DNA of 64,000 bases, taken from JBHOQX01 sp042408595. GTDB lineage: Bacteria; Chloroflexota; Chloroflexia; Chloroflexales; Roseiflexaceae. Each line of letters begins with the position of its first letter. The first letter of the stretch is position 1. The notes under the pieces were generated by a model. It searched no databases. It was not told the origin of the DNA and saw nothing but the letters and a program-made list of their open reading frames with translations. Position numbers and translations under genes: made by a program. This document shows, one piece after another, positions 7,708 to 17,056 of this stretch. The DNA lies in the NCBI GenBank assembly GCA_042408595.1, contig JBHOQX010000085.1:1-64000 (forward strand), in the 5' to 3' direction.

Positions 7708-9006
7708 ATGACCAACGACTTTTTCGATCGGGCGACGATTTTTGTGAAAGCTGGCGATGGCGGCGACGGCGCGGCGCTGTTCCGGCGCGAGGCGCATGTG
7801 CCGCGCGGTGGCCCGAGCGGCGGCGACGGTGGGCGCGGCGGGCACGTCTATCTCGTCACCGATCCGCAACTCAACACGCTGCTGCCCTTCAAATTCGAGC
7901 GCCGCTTCGAGGCCGAGCGCGGCGGCAACGGTGGTCGTAACCGCATGCATGGCCGCAACGGTGCCGACTGCGAGATTCGCGTGCCGCCGGGTACGCTGGT
8001 GCGCACCATGATCGACGGCGTGACCTACGAGGACGATCTCGATGCACCAGGCATGCGGCTGCTCGCGGCGCGCGGCGGCAAGGGCGGCCTGGGCAACGTC
8101 CATTTCGCCAGCGCCACCCACCAGACTCCGCGGATCGCCGAGTTGGGCGAGCCGGGCCAGGCGCTGGAGCTGGAGCTGGAGCTGAAGCTGCTGGCGGATG
8201 TCGGGCTGGTCGGCTTCCCGAACGCCGGGAAGTCCACCCTGCTCGCGATCGTGAGCGCGGCGCGCCCGAAGATCGCGAGCTATCCCTTCACCACCCTCCA
8301 GCCGAATCTCGGCGTCGTCGCCGTGGGTGATTTCTCGTTCGTGATGGCCGATATTCCCGGCCTGATCGCGGGAGCGCACGCCGGCGTCGGCCTGGGGCAC
8401 GACTTCCTGCGCCACATCGAGCGGACGCGCCTGCTGCTGCATCTGGTCGACGCCGCCGGCACGGATGGGCGCGACCCGCTGGACGATTACCGCCAGATCA
8501 TCGAGGAACTGCGGCTGTACCAGCCGGAGCTGGCCGGGCGCCCGCGGATCGTCGTGCTGAACAAGATCGACCTGCCGGAAGCCGGGCCGAACATCCCGCG
8601 GCTGCGCGCCGCCGCCGAGACCGATGGGCACGAGGTGTTCCTGATCTCCGGGGCGACGCGCGAAGGCGTGGATGCACTGTTGCAGCACGTCGCGGCCCGG
8701 CTGAAGGAGCTCCCCGCGCCGCAGCGCGCCCGCCGCGACGAGACCCTCACCTGGCCGGTGCCCGAGGTCGACCCGAACCGCTTCACCATCGAGCCGGAGG
8801 GCGACGGGTTCCGCGTGCGCGGCAAGAAGATCGAGCGCCTGATCGCGATGACCAATTTCGCCCAGCCGGAGGCGCTGATGCGCATCCAGCGCGTGCTGGA
8901 GGCAAGCGGCATCAGCCAGGCGTTGCTCGACGCCGGCGTGAAAGAGGGCGATACGGTGTACATCGAAAAGGCGGAGCTGGTCTGGTCGGATGCGCTAGAG
9001 GCGTGA
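7708..9006 (+). CDS. obg: Obg/CgtA GTPase
   Basis: This 432-residue ribosome-associated GTPase has the glycine-rich Obg fold at residues 1-158 (GDGGDGAALFRREAHVPRGG and many Gly turns). The G domain follows, with GFPNAGKST (G1), DIPGL (G3) and NKIDLPE (G4). The C-terminal OCT domain lies at about 350-430 (VDPNRFTIEPEGDGFRVRG). Obg acts in 50S maturation and stress control. All nucleotide-binding motifs are intact and length is normal for an OCT-containing Obg. No clear ribosome-binding site precedes ATG 7708. Confidence 0.95.
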   Translation: MTNDFFDRATIFVKAGDGGDGAALFRREAHVPRGGPSGGDGGRGGHVYLVTDPQLNTLLPFKFERRFEAERGGNGGRNRMHGRNGADCEIRVPPGTLVRTMIDGVTYEDDLDAPGMRLLAARGGKGGLGNVHFASATHQTPRIAELGEPGQALELELELKLLADVGLVGFPNAGKSTLLAIVSAARPKIASYPFTTLQPNLGVVAVGDFSFVMADIPGLIAGAHAGVGLGHDFLRHIERTRLLLHLVDAAGTDGRDPLDDYRQIIEELRLYQPELAGRPRIVVLNKIDLPEAGPNIPRLRAAAETDGHEVFLISGATREGVDALLQHVAARLKELPAPQRARRDETLTWPVPEVDPNRFTIEPEGDGFRVRGKKIERLIAMTNFAQPEALMRIQRVLEASGISQALLDAGVKEGDTVYIEKAELVWSDALEA

Positions 9007-9078
9007 GGCGGGAGGCTTGAAGATCGAGGACAGCGGATCGATCGTCTCCTGTCCAGCGCCCATCGTCTACCCTGCACT

Positions 9079-10140
9079 GTGAACGCGACACTCGACCCCA
9101 TCGCCCTGCTGGAAGCCATGCTCCGCATCCCGAGCGTCTCGACGCAGGAGGCGGCGCTGGCGCGCTTTCTCGTGGCCGAGCTGGCGCGGCTCGGCTTCGC
9201 CAGCTACCTCGATGGCGCCGGAAATGCCGTGGGCGAGGCCGGCGACGGGCCGGAGACGATCATCCTGCTCGGGCATATCGACACCGTGCCGGGCGAGGTG
9301 CCGGTGCGGATCGAGGACGGGCGGCTCTACGGGCGCGGCGCGGTGGACGCCAAAGGGCCGTTTGCGGCGTTTATCGCCGCGGCGGCGCGGCTGGTGGCGG
9401 ATGGTGGGCTACGGGCGCGGCTGGTGCTGATCGGTGCGGTCGAGGAGGAGGCCGCCTCGTCGAAGGGCGCGCAGTTCATCGTGGACAGGTACTCGCCGGG
9501 CGCCTGCGTGATCGGCGAGCCGAGCGGCTGGGACCGGCTGACTTTGGGCTACAAGGGCCGCCTGTTGGTCGAGGGGCGCTGGGCCCAACCGATGGCCCAC
9601 AGCGCCGGGAGCGCTCCGGCCGTCGCCGAGCAGGCCGTAGCCTTCTGGAACGCTGTCGCGGCCCACTGCGCGGGCTTCAACGCGGGTAAGACGCGCCTGT
9701 TCGACCAGCTTCTGCCCTCGCTGCGGGCGATCGCCTCCGGCAGCGACGGCCTGGCCGATTGGGCCGAACTGACGATCGGCCTGCGCCTGCCGCCGGGGGT
9801 CGCGCCGGATGGCCTGGCGGGCGAGCTGGCTGCGCTGGCGCAGGGCGGCGAGCTGCGTTTCCACGGCGGCTGCCACGCCTACGTCGCCGAGAAAAACACG
9901 CCGCTGGTGCGCGCATTTCTCAAGGGCGTGCGGGCGGCCGGCGGCGCCCCCGGCTTCCTGCTCAAAACCGGCACCTCGGACATGAACGTCGTCGGGCCGG
10001 CCTGGGGCTGCCCCATCCTCGCTTACGGCCCCGGCGACTCCAGCCTCGACCATACGCCCGACGAGCATGTTGTTCTTGCCGAGTACCTGCGGGCGATCGA
10101 TGTACTTGAGACCGCGCTGCGCACGCTGGCCGCGCCCTGA
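9079..10140 (+). CDS. lysK: M20-family deacylase, probable [LysW]-lysine/ornithine hydrolase LysK
   Basis: This 353-residue M20 metallopeptidase has the metal-binding segments LLGHIDTVPG, GRGAVDAKGP and VEEEAASSKGA, the LysK-like stretch IGEPSGWDRLTLGYKGR, and C-terminal GTSDMNVVGPAWGCP and DHTPDEH. In Thermus-type lysine or arginine synthesis, LysK releases lysine or ornithine from the carrier protein LysW. No lysW or other lys/arg genes are nearby, so the assignment rests on motif similarity alone; ArgE/DapE-like peptidases are alternatives. The start is GTG 9079, 72 bases after obg. Confidence 0.8.
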   Translation: MNATLDPIALLEAMLRIPSVSTQEAALARFLVAELARLGFASYLDGAGNAVGEAGDGPETIILLGHIDTVPGEVPVRIEDGRLYGRGAVDAKGPFAAFIAAAARLVADGGLRARLVLIGAVEEEAASSKGAQFIVDRYSPGACVIGEPSGWDRLTLGYKGRLLVEGRWAQPMAHSAGSAPAVAEQAVAFWNAVAAHCAGFNAGKTRLFDQLLPSLRAIASGSDGLADWAELTIGLRLPPGVAPDGLAGELAALAQGGELRFHGGCHAYVAEKNTPLVRAFLKGVRAAGGAPGFLLKTGTSDMNVVGPAWGCPILAYGPGDSSLDHTPDEHVVLAEYLRAIDVLETALRTLAAP

Positions 10141-10275
10141 CGCCATTCCTACGCCCTGGCAGTACCGCCGGCAGCGGCGCGCAGGGAGCATCGGGCGATT
10201 GCCAGGCCCCGTGCCGGCGCGCATACTACCCCTCAGAGCGCCGTCGGCGGCGCGTGGCACCGGAGGAGGGAACCC

Positions 10276-10530
10276 ATGGCGCAGTTGTTCGTGGAAGCGG
10301 CGGTCAGCGTGTTGTGGGCGGCTGTCCTTGCGATTCACACCCGGCGGCTCCTGAGGCTGGCATCGGTCGCCATCCCCGCGTCGCCGCGGGCGCGCGTGCG
10401 GGCCAGGCTGCACCGCGTCTGGTTCTGGCTCGGCCGCGAAGAGTTCTGGCGCGGCACGCAGCACGATTGCTTGTACGGCATGCAGCTCACGCTGATGCTG
10501 TTTGCGCTCGGGCTGGGCGCTGCCGGTTGA
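10276..10530 (+). CDS. Small hypothetical membrane protein
   Basis: This 84-residue protein is not recognised. A GGAGGAGGG sequence starting at 10261 lies just upstream of ATG 10276 and supports translation. It has a hydrophobic N-terminal helix (about 4-20), an Arg-rich middle (SPRARVRARLHRVWFWLGRE) and a second hydrophobic C-terminal segment (about 66-84). Two membrane passages with a basic cytoplasmic loop are likely. Confidence 0.6.
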   Translation: MAQLFVEAAVSVLWAAVLAIHTRRLLRLASVAIPASPRARVRARLHRVWFWLGREEFWRGTQHDCLYGMQLTLMLFALGLGAAG

Positions 10531-10614
10531 GCCCGGCCAGGCGAACCGTGCTCGCCGGCCGCTTCGGCGCCTGTGGTATCGTACCCGCAGGCTGGCACAA
10601 GCGAGGATCGGTCT

Positions 10615-11001
10615 ATGAACGTCCGCTGGATGGGTGTGCTCATCGGGTTCGCCGTCGATTTCCTGATCTCCGCGATCATCGGGCTGTTCGCCTCGCCCAC
10701 CTTCGGCGAGACCCCGGACATCACCCGGCCGGACGACCTGGCGCTGCTCATCCTGCTGACCCTTTCCACGGGCGTGGGCGGCTATGTCGCCGGGCGCATG
10801 GCCGAGCGCGACCGCGCGCTCAATGGTCTGCTGGTCGGCGTCGTGGGTATCCTCTTCGCGCAGCTGCAACTCCTGGGCAGCGATATCGTTCTGCCGCGCA
10901 TCTTCGTCGTTCAGGCGCTGGCCGCCTGCCTCTGCGGCGCGCTCGGCGGCTACCTCGCGCGCTTCCCCGCAGTGCGCCGCTCCGGCTCGCCGAACCGCTA
11001 A
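10615..11001 (+). CDS. Hypothetical four-helix membrane protein
   Basis: This 128-residue protein shows hydrophobic segments at about 5-23, 42-58, 70-85 and 92-112, with Gly-rich packing (GVGGYVAGR, ACLCGALGGYLA). This resembles small TIGR04086/DUF-type membrane proteins of unknown role. ATG 10615 is preceded by a GAGGAT sequence. A longer frame upstream adds 14 residues without a better start. A hairpin follows at 11034-11063. Confidence 0.65.
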   Translation: MNVRWMGVLIGFAVDFLISAIIGLFASPTFGETPDITRPDDLALLILLTLSTGVGGYVAGRMAERDRALNGLLVGVVGILFAQLQLLGSDIVLPRIFVVQALAACLCGALGGYLARFPAVRRSGSPNR

Positions 11002-11033
11002 TTCGCGCTCACAATCAGAACGTACCTGGTGGG

Positions 11034-11063
11034 GGTGTGGAGGGGCGAAGCCCCTCTCACACC
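11034..11063 (+). terminator. Hairpin with GGGGCGAAGCCCC core
   Basis: GGTGTGGAGGGGC pairs with GCCCCTCTCACACC around a GAA loop, with one bulged T. It follows the small membrane protein gene and has no T run. The same GGGGCGAAGCCCC core recurs at 31344-31356, so it may be part of a dispersed hairpin family. The rest of the 328-base gap before lon holds a GC-rich stretch and the lon promoter. Confidence 0.6.
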
Positions 11064-11273
11064 TCGTCTTCGGTGTGCGCACGACACAGAGGGATCCCGT
11101 TGTGGGTCTGCGGCCCGCCACACCGCCCGCGGGGCGGGCGATCGCGTATATCCTGTCAAAGCGCAGCGCGCCACGCGCAAGGCCACGATTCCGTGCGAAC
11201 GGTACAGCGTTCGGTCGACGTTGCGCTCCGACCTCTGCACGCCGCGCTCGCGCCGTAGCGCGCATCCCCGCTG

Positions 11274-11282
11274 TGCTATAAT
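11274..11282 (+). promoter_or_regulatory. Extended -10 promoter of lon (TGCTATAAT)
   Basis: TG-C-TATAAT gives a perfect extended -10 (hexamer 11277-11282). No good -35 is seen 16-18 bases upstream, as often occurs with extended -10 promoters. The transcript would start near 11289, 41 bases before the lon start. Confidence 0.65.
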
Positions 11283-11329
11283 GCCGACCATGAGCCATCC
11301 CCCGCTTCAGCAGCACGCGCAGGGCGCCC

Positions 11330-13894
11330 ATGCCTGAAGATTTCCCAATCGTCTTCGACTTCCCAACCGTGCCGGAGAAGGCGCCGGGCAACGGCAGCGC
11401 CGCCGAGTATGAACTGCCAGTGCTCCCGCTGATCAACGTCGTCCTCTTTCCCCACATGCTCACCCCGCTCTTCGTCGGCCGCGAACGCTCGATCAACGCG
11501 ATCGACGAAGCGATGGCCGGCGGGCGGACGATTCTGGCGATCGCCCAGCGCGAAGCCGATATCGACGAGGTCGGCCCGGGCGACCTGTTCAGCGTCGGCG
11601 TGGAAGCTACGATCCAGCGCGTACTGAAGATGCCGGACGGCTCGACCTCGGTGGTCGTCCAGGGGCGGCGGCGCATGCGGGTGACGGCGTTCACCCAGGA
11701 AGCGCCGGTGCTGCGGGCCTGCGCTGTGCCGATCTACAGCGACGATGACAAGACGATCGCCGTCGAAGCGATGATGCGGGCCGTGCTCTCGCTGTTTGAA
11801 AAAGTCGTCAAGCTCTCGCGCTCGCTGCCGGACGACGCCTACGTGATGGCGATGAACGTGGACGAGCCGGGCTGGATGGCCGACCTGATCACCTCGATGC
11901 TGCCGATCGATGTCGCCCGCCGGCAGGAGATCCTCGAAACACTCGACCCGGAGGAACGGCTGCGCCGCCTGTCGATCATGCTCTCGCAGGAGCTGGACGT
12001 GCTGGAGCTGGAGAGCCGCATCCACACGCAGGTCCAGCGCGAAGTCGATCGCTCGCAGCGCGAGTTCTTCCTGCGCGAGCAGATGAAGGCGATCCAGCGC
12101 GAGCTTGGCCAGGACGACCCGCTCCAACGCGAGCTGAACGACCTGCGCGAGCGGGTGCTGGCGGCGGGGATGCCCGAGGCGGTGCAGCAAAAGGCGCTGG
12201 ACGAACTCGAGCGCATGGAGGCGATGTCGCCGGCTACACCGGAATACAGCGTCGTCCGCACGTATGTCGATTGGCTGTTGGACCTGCCGTGGGTGGCCCA
12301 CACCGAGGACACCGCCAGCCTGGCCGCGGCGGCGGCGATCTTGCAGCAGAACCACTATGGCCTGCCGAAGGTCAAAGAGCGCATTCTGGAGTTTCTGGCG
12401 GCGCGGCAGCTCGCCGGCTCGCGGCTCAAGGCGCCGATCCTGTGCTTCGTCGGGCCGCCGGGTGTCGGTAAGACCAGCCTGGGGCGCTCGATCGCCGAGG
12501 CGCTGGGACGGCACTTCGTGCGCATCTCGCTCGGCGGCGTCCACGACGAGGCCGAGATTCGCGGCCATCGCCGGACGTACATCGGCGCCATGCCGGGCCG
12601 GATCGCCAAGGCCATGAAGGACGCCAAAACTGTCAACCCAGTGTTCATGCTGGACGAGATCGACAAGCTCGGGTCGGATTTTCGCGGCGACCCGGCGGCG
12701 GCGCTGCTGGAAGTGCTCGACCCGGAGCAGAATCACGCCTTTGTCGATCATTACCTCGACGTGCCGTTCGACCTGTCACGGGTGATGTTCATCACCACCG
12801 CGAACCTGCTCGCCCCGGTGCCGCCAGCGCTGCTCGACCGGATGGAGGTCATCCACCTGCCGGGCTATACCGAGGAGGAGAAGCTCGAGATCGCCCGGCG
12901 CTTTCTCGTGCCCCGCCAGCTTGAGGCGAACGGACTCGCCCCCCCTGGGGGCGAAGGCGGAGGGCAGGAGAGTGAAAGACAAGTGGACGGGAACGTCGAC
13001 TCAAGCCAGGGCCTGCTGTCTTCTGGCCCCCCTGTTCCCATGGCTGGTGTCACCGTTCGTCGTCCGTTGTCGGTCAGGTTCAGTGATGCCGCCCTGCGCG
13101 CCCTGATCCGTGGCTACACCTACGAGGCTGGCGTGCGCAACCTGGAGCGCGAGATCGGGGCGATCTGCCGCAAGGTGGCGCGGCGCGTCGCCGAGGGCCG
13201 CGCCGCGCCGCGCATCATTCAGCCGGGCATGCTGGCCGCGTATCTCGGCGCGCCGCGCTACATCCACACCCGGATCGAGGAACAGGACGCTGTCGGCGTG
13301 GCGACCGGGATGAGCTGGACAGCGCGCGGCGGCGATATCATGGCGGTCGAGGCCTCGGTCATGCCGGGCAAGGGGCGGCTGACGCTCACCGGGCAACTCG
13401 GCGAGGTGATGCGCGAGTCGGCGCAGGCGGCGCTCACCTATGCCCGGGCGAACGGGCCCCGCCTGAAGATCAAGGCCAGGCGCTTCGAAGGCTCGGACAT
13501 CCACATCCACGTGCCGGAGGGTGCGGTTCCAAAGGATGGCCCGTCGGCGGGGGTGACGCTCGCCATCGCGCTGATCTCGGCGCTGAGCGGGCGGCCCGTG
13601 CGGCGCGACGTGGCGCTGACCGGCGAGATCACGCTGCGCGGGCGGGTGTTGCCGGTCGGTGGTATCAAGGAGAAGGTGCTTGGGGCGCACCGTGCCGGCA
13701 TTCGCACCGTGGTGCTGCCGGCCCGCAACCAGCGCGACGTGGATGAAATACCGGCGCATGTTCGCCGCCAGTTGCGCTTCGTCTATGTCGAGCGGATGGA
13801 GCAGGCGATCGCGGAGGCGTTCGCCGAGAATCCGTTCGAGGGGGGCGGCCAGACGATCCGAGATAGAGAGTCAGGGAACGAACGTGCAGGATAG
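11330..13894 (+). CDS. lon: ATP-dependent protease Lon (LonA) with a non-standard insertion
   Basis: This 854-residue soluble protease degrades misfolded and regulatory proteins. It has the N-terminal LON substrate domain (about 25-230), an AAA+ module with Walker A GPPGVGKTS near 374 and Walker B MLDEIDKLG, and a Ser-Lys protease domain with Ser739 (PKDGPSAG) and Lys780 (GGIKEKVLGAHRAG). Between LEANGL and the sensor-2 helix (RGYTYEAGVRNLERE) lie about 45 residues of low-complexity sequence (12938-13080). Other Lons usually have about five there. The extra DNA uses atypical codons and resembles the intergenic repeat tracts. All catalytic motifs are intact, so the enzyme is probably active. 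Confidence 0.95.
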   Translation: MPEDFPIVFDFPTVPEKAPGNGSAAEYELPVLPLINVVLFPHMLTPLFVGRERSINAIDEAMAGGRTILAIAQREADIDEVGPGDLFSVGVEATIQRVLKMPDGSTSVVVQGRRRMRVTAFTQEAPVLRACAVPIYSDDDKTIAVEAMMRAVLSLFEKVVKLSRSLPDDAYVMAMNVDEPGWMADLITSMLPIDVARRQEILETLDPEERLRRLSIMLSQELDVLELESRIHTQVQREVDRSQREFFLREQMKAIQRELGQDDPLQRELNDLRERVLAAGMPEAVQQKALDELERMEAMSPATPEYSVVRTYVDWLLDLPWVAHTEDTASLAAAAAILQQNHYGLPKVKERILEFLAARQLAGSRLKAPILCFVGPPGVGKTSLGRSIAEALGRHFVRISLGGVHDEAEIRGHRRTYIGAMPGRIAKAMKDAKTVNPVFMLDEIDKLGSDFRGDPAAALLEVLDPEQNHAFVDHYLDVPFDLSRVMFITTANLLAPVPPALLDRMEVIHLPGYTEEEKLEIARRFLVPRQLEANGLAPPGGEGGGQESERQVDGNVDSSQGLLSSGPPVPMAGVTVRRPLSVRFSDAALRALIRGYTYEAGVRNLEREIGAICRKVARRVAEGRAAPRIIQPGMLAAYLGAPRYIHTRIEEQDAVGVATGMSWTARGGDIMAVEASVMPGKGRLTLTGQLGEVMRESAQAALTYARANGPRLKIKARRFEGSDIHIHVPEGAVPKDGPSAGVTLAIALISALSGRPVRRDVALTGEITLRGRVLPVGGIKEKVLGAHRAGIRTVVLPARNQRDVDEIPAHVRRQLRFVYVERMEQAIAEAFAENPFEGGGQTIRDRESGNERAG

Positions 13895-14105
13895 CGAACG
13901 AAGGCGTCCGTAACGACGCGCGGTTCTCGCTGCCCGCTATCGCTGAGTTTCCCTTTTCGACCGTTCCTCAGAAGCCGTGCGCAACGGAGATGTCTGGCGG
14001 GCGCGCCGGCCAAGATTCGTAAGTGCCGCCGCGTGGTCGGCGCCGCCTGGGAGCCGGCGGCCCCAACGCCCCCCAGGAGCGTTTCAGGCCGCTCCTCCGG
14101 ACGAC

Positions 14106-14738
14106 TTACGGCACAGGCTGGACATAATCCCGCGCTACATACCCTTCGGTCCCATCCGGGTCGCGCACGTGCTTCCAGACACGATCCGCGGCGCTCACGT
14201 CCTCGCCGATCACTGTCAAAACCGTCCCGTCCGGGAGCGTCTTGAGCGGAGTGCTGGAGGTATTGGGACTCGGGCGGAGGAAGAGGCCCTCATCCCCGGT
14301 GTTGACGACTCGGAAGCGCGCACCGGCGGTGAACGTCGGCGCGCTGGTTGGGCGGGGCGGGCCGGCGGTGACGGACGGCAGCGGCGTGCCCAGCGCGGTG
14401 CGGCCGATGCCGGCGGCGGGCGTCGTCGCGCTGCCTGGCGTGGCGAGCGGGCGCGCCGGCCGCACCAGGATGAAGGCGAGCACCGCGAGCACGACCACCC
14501 CGGCGACCAGCGCGGCGATCTTCCAGCCGCCGCCCTGCAGCCAGAGCACGAAATCGTTGCCGGGCGAAGCTCGGGGGCGCGCCCGCATCGATGCGCCCGA
14601 CTGCGCGCGGTGGCTGCGCCAGTCCTGCCGGATCGGCTCGCCGGCCCGGTAGTCGCCGGCCGCGCGAGTGGTGGGCGCCTGGCCTGCGCGGGGCGAGTAG
14701 GTCGCCCGGTCGTCATCGTCGTCGTCAGGGTACGACAT
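14106..14738 (-). CDS. Membrane-anchored SH3-domain protein
   Basis: This 210-residue protein begins with an acidic and disordered cytoplasmic part (SYPDDDDDDR, about 1-65). One membrane helix follows (KIAALVAGVVVLAVLAFILV, about 73-93), then a Pro/Thr/Ala linker, and a C-terminal bacterial SH3-like domain (about 140-210) with RVVNTGDEGLFLRPSP and EGYVARDYVQPVP. Such domains bind peptidoglycan or other wall parts outside the membrane. GAAAGGAG precedes ATG 14738. It converges with lon; the 13895-14105 gap shows no clear terminator. Confidence 0.75.
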   Translation of the reverse strand: MSYPDDDDDDRATYSPRAGQAPTTRAAGDYRAGEPIRQDWRSHRAQSGASMRARPRASPGNDFVLWLQGGGWKIAALVAGVVVLAVLAFILVRPARPLATPGSATTPAAGIGRTALGTPLPSVTAGPPRPTSAPTFTAGARFRVVNTGDEGLFLRPSPNTSSTPLKTLPDGTVLTVIGEDVSAADRVWKHVRDPDGTEGYVARDYVQPVP

Positions 14739-14920
14739 CGCCGACTCCTTTCGGCCTCACGTTGCGCGCCGTATAGCGGCAAACCCATGATAGCACAAGT
14801 GAGCGAAAGGGGCAATCGGCAGGGGTCAGCGTTCTGAGTATTGGCTCCTGGCGGCTGGCCGGCTCGCGATTGCAGATTGTCCGATCGCTCGATAGCGGGA
14901 CGTCTGCCCGTCTGACCGCC

Positions 14921-16801
14921 TCAATTGCCGCCTCGCTCTTGCCCCTGCGCCGCGCTTCGCGCCGCGGCCTCCATCAGCGCCTCGATCCGTGCGACCATGC
15001 CGGCCGGGTTGGGGTGCAGCCCTTCGAGCAGCAGCGCGCTATCGTACAGTTGCTCGATCAGCGGCTGGATCAGCGGATCGGCTGGGCGCTCGTCCACCAG
15101 CCGCGCCAGGTCGGCGATCAGCGGGTGGCTGCGGTTGAGCTCCAGGGTGCGCGGTCGCGGGGTGAAGCCGCGCTCGAGGACGCGCTGCACCCGCTCCATA
15201 TCGCGCAGCGGCGCGCTGTCCTGCGAGACGAGCCGGGCCGGGCTGCTGCGCAGCAGGTTCGAGGCTCGCACGCCGGCGATCCGCTCGCCGAGCAGCTCCT
15301 TGCAGCGCGCCGCCAGCCGGCCGAACGCCTCATCCGTCACCAGCGGCTCTGGCGCGCTCGCTTCGCCGGGGAGTTGCAGGTTCGGGTTATCCACGTTGCG
15401 CAGTTTGCGGCCGTCGTACTCGCGCAGCGAACTCAGCATGAAGCCGTCCACCACATCCACCAGCAGCAGCGCCTCGATCCCGCGCTCGGCCAGCGCCTCC
15501 AGGTGCGGGCTCTGCCGCGCGCTCTGGAGGTCGTTGGCGAGCACGTAGTAAATCTCGTTCTGCCCCTCGACCATGCGCCCGACGTAGTCGGCGAGCGAGA
15601 CGAGCGCGTCGGGGTCTTTGGTGGTGTGGAAGCGCAGCAGCGGCAACAGCTCGTCGCGCGCGCCCGGCTCGATCGCGATCCCCTCTTTCAAAAAGATGCC
15701 GAACTCGTTCCAGAAGGTCTTGTATTTCTCCGGGTCTTTCTCGGCCAGCTCGGCCAGGTCCTTCGTCAGCCGCCCGGTGAGGGTTTTTTTGATACGGTTC
15801 AGGATCGGGCTGGTCTGCACCGTCTCGCGGGCGACGTTCAGCGGCAGGTCTTCGCTGTCCACCACCCCTTCGATGAACCGGTAGTAGGGCGGCAGCAGGT
15901 CCTTCGCCTCTTCCTGAATCAGGATTTTGCGCGAATAGAGCCGGATTTTGCCCTCGACGCGCCGCTCGATCACGCCGCGCTCGCGGTGCGACGGCACGAA
16001 CAGAATGGCGTGGAGGTCGATCGGCGCCTCGGTCGAGAGGTGGGTGTGCAGCAGCGGGTCGCTGTAATCGAGCGTCAACTGGCGGTAGAACTCGTTGTAC
16101 TTCTCGGCCTCGATCTCGCGCGGCTTCTCGCGCCAGATCGCCGTGCTACGGTTCACCTGCTCGTCGCCGAGGTAGATCGGGAAGGCGACATACTCGGAGT
16201 GGCGCTTGATCACCTGCCGCACCCGCCAGGGCTGCGCGAACTCCTTCGCGTCCTCCTTCAGCTTGAGGATGACGGTCGTGCCGCGTTCGGCGCGCTCCGC
16301 CGGGCCGACCTCGAACGTCTCGCCACCCGTCGAGCGCCACATCGCCGCCTCGGCGTCCGGGCGGTACGAGCGCGAGATCACGGTCACCTCATCGGCGACG
16401 ACGAAGGCCGAGTAGAAGCCGACGCCGAACTGGCCGATGATCCCGCTGCGCTGCGCTTCCTCCAGCTGCGCCATCACCTCGCGCGCGCCGGAGTGGGCGA
16501 TCGTGCCCAGGTTCTCGATCAGTTCTTCGCGCGTCATACCGATGCCGGTGTCGGAGACAGTGATCGTCCCGGCGTTCTCATCGGTGGTGATCCGGATGGC
16601 AAGCTCGGCCTCCGGGTCGAGCACCTGCTGGTTGGTGAGCATCTCGAACTGCACCCGGTAGAGCGCGTCGGAGGCGTTCGAGATCAGCTCGCGCAGGAAG
16701 ATCTCGCGATCCGAGTACAGCGAGTGCGCCAGAATATTGAGCAGTTGTCTGACTTCGGCGCGGAAGGAGACCGGGGTGGGGTGTGCGGTTTCAGCCGTCA
16801 T
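14921..16801 (-). CDS. htpG: Chaperone HtpG (Hsp90)
   Basis: This 626-residue cytosolic Hsp90 has the GHKL ATP-binding motifs ELISNASDALYR, DTGIGMTREELIENLG and GQFGVGFYSAF, the middle-domain segment LYSRKILI and the conserved VDSEDLPLNVARE. The C-terminal dimerisation domain is present (EALMEAAARS near the end). I chose ATG 16801 because GAGGAG lies six bases upstream. ATG 16807 abuts that site and the longer frame to 16894 is not family-like. No CIRCE element was found upstream. Confidence 0.95.
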   Translation of the reverse strand: MTAETAHPTPVSFRAEVRQLLNILAHSLYSDREIFLRELISNASDALYRVQFEMLTNQQVLDPEAELAIRITTDENAGTITVSDTGIGMTREELIENLGTIAHSGAREVMAQLEEAQRSGIIGQFGVGFYSAFVVADEVTVISRSYRPDAEAAMWRSTGGETFEVGPAERAERGTTVILKLKEDAKEFAQPWRVRQVIKRHSEYVAFPIYLGDEQVNRSTAIWREKPREIEAEKYNEFYRQLTLDYSDPLLHTHLSTEAPIDLHAILFVPSHRERGVIERRVEGKIRLYSRKILIQEEAKDLLPPYYRFIEGVVDSEDLPLNVARETVQTSPILNRIKKTLTGRLTKDLAELAEKDPEKYKTFWNEFGIFLKEGIAIEPGARDELLPLLRFHTTKDPDALVSLADYVGRMVEGQNEIYYVLANDLQSARQSPHLEALAERGIEALLLVDVVDGFMLSSLREYDGRKLRNVDNPNLQLPGEASAPEPLVTDEAFGRLAARCKELLGERIAGVRASNLLRSSPARLVSQDSAPLRDMERVQRVLERGFTPRPRTLELNRSHPLIADLARLVDERPADPLIQPLIEQLYDSALLLEGLHPNPAGMVARIEALMEAAARSAAQGQERGGN

Positions 16802-17056
16802 AGGCATCTCCTCGTTGGTGCGAGCACGATGCGCGCCCGCTTCCATCGCCCACGCCGCAAGGGCAGGGCTGACAGGGGGCGCGCCAACGATCACATCACG
16901 TGCCAGCCTCTATCTTAGCGCACGGAGCGCGGCGCCGGCAAGAGGGGCGACGTTAGAGAAGCGTAGGAGCCGCGGACGGCCCCGGCGCACACCGCGATAA
17001 ACACCGGCGCCCCCCGGCCGGCCGGCCAGGGAGCGCCCGGGCAGCGCAGATGCGCG

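Noticed and set aside
16802..17056. CIRCE or other heat-shock operator upstream of htpG
   Set aside because: No GAGTGCTAA/TTAGCACTC dyad is seen; only a weak TTGCCG-N18-TAAGAT promoter candidate.
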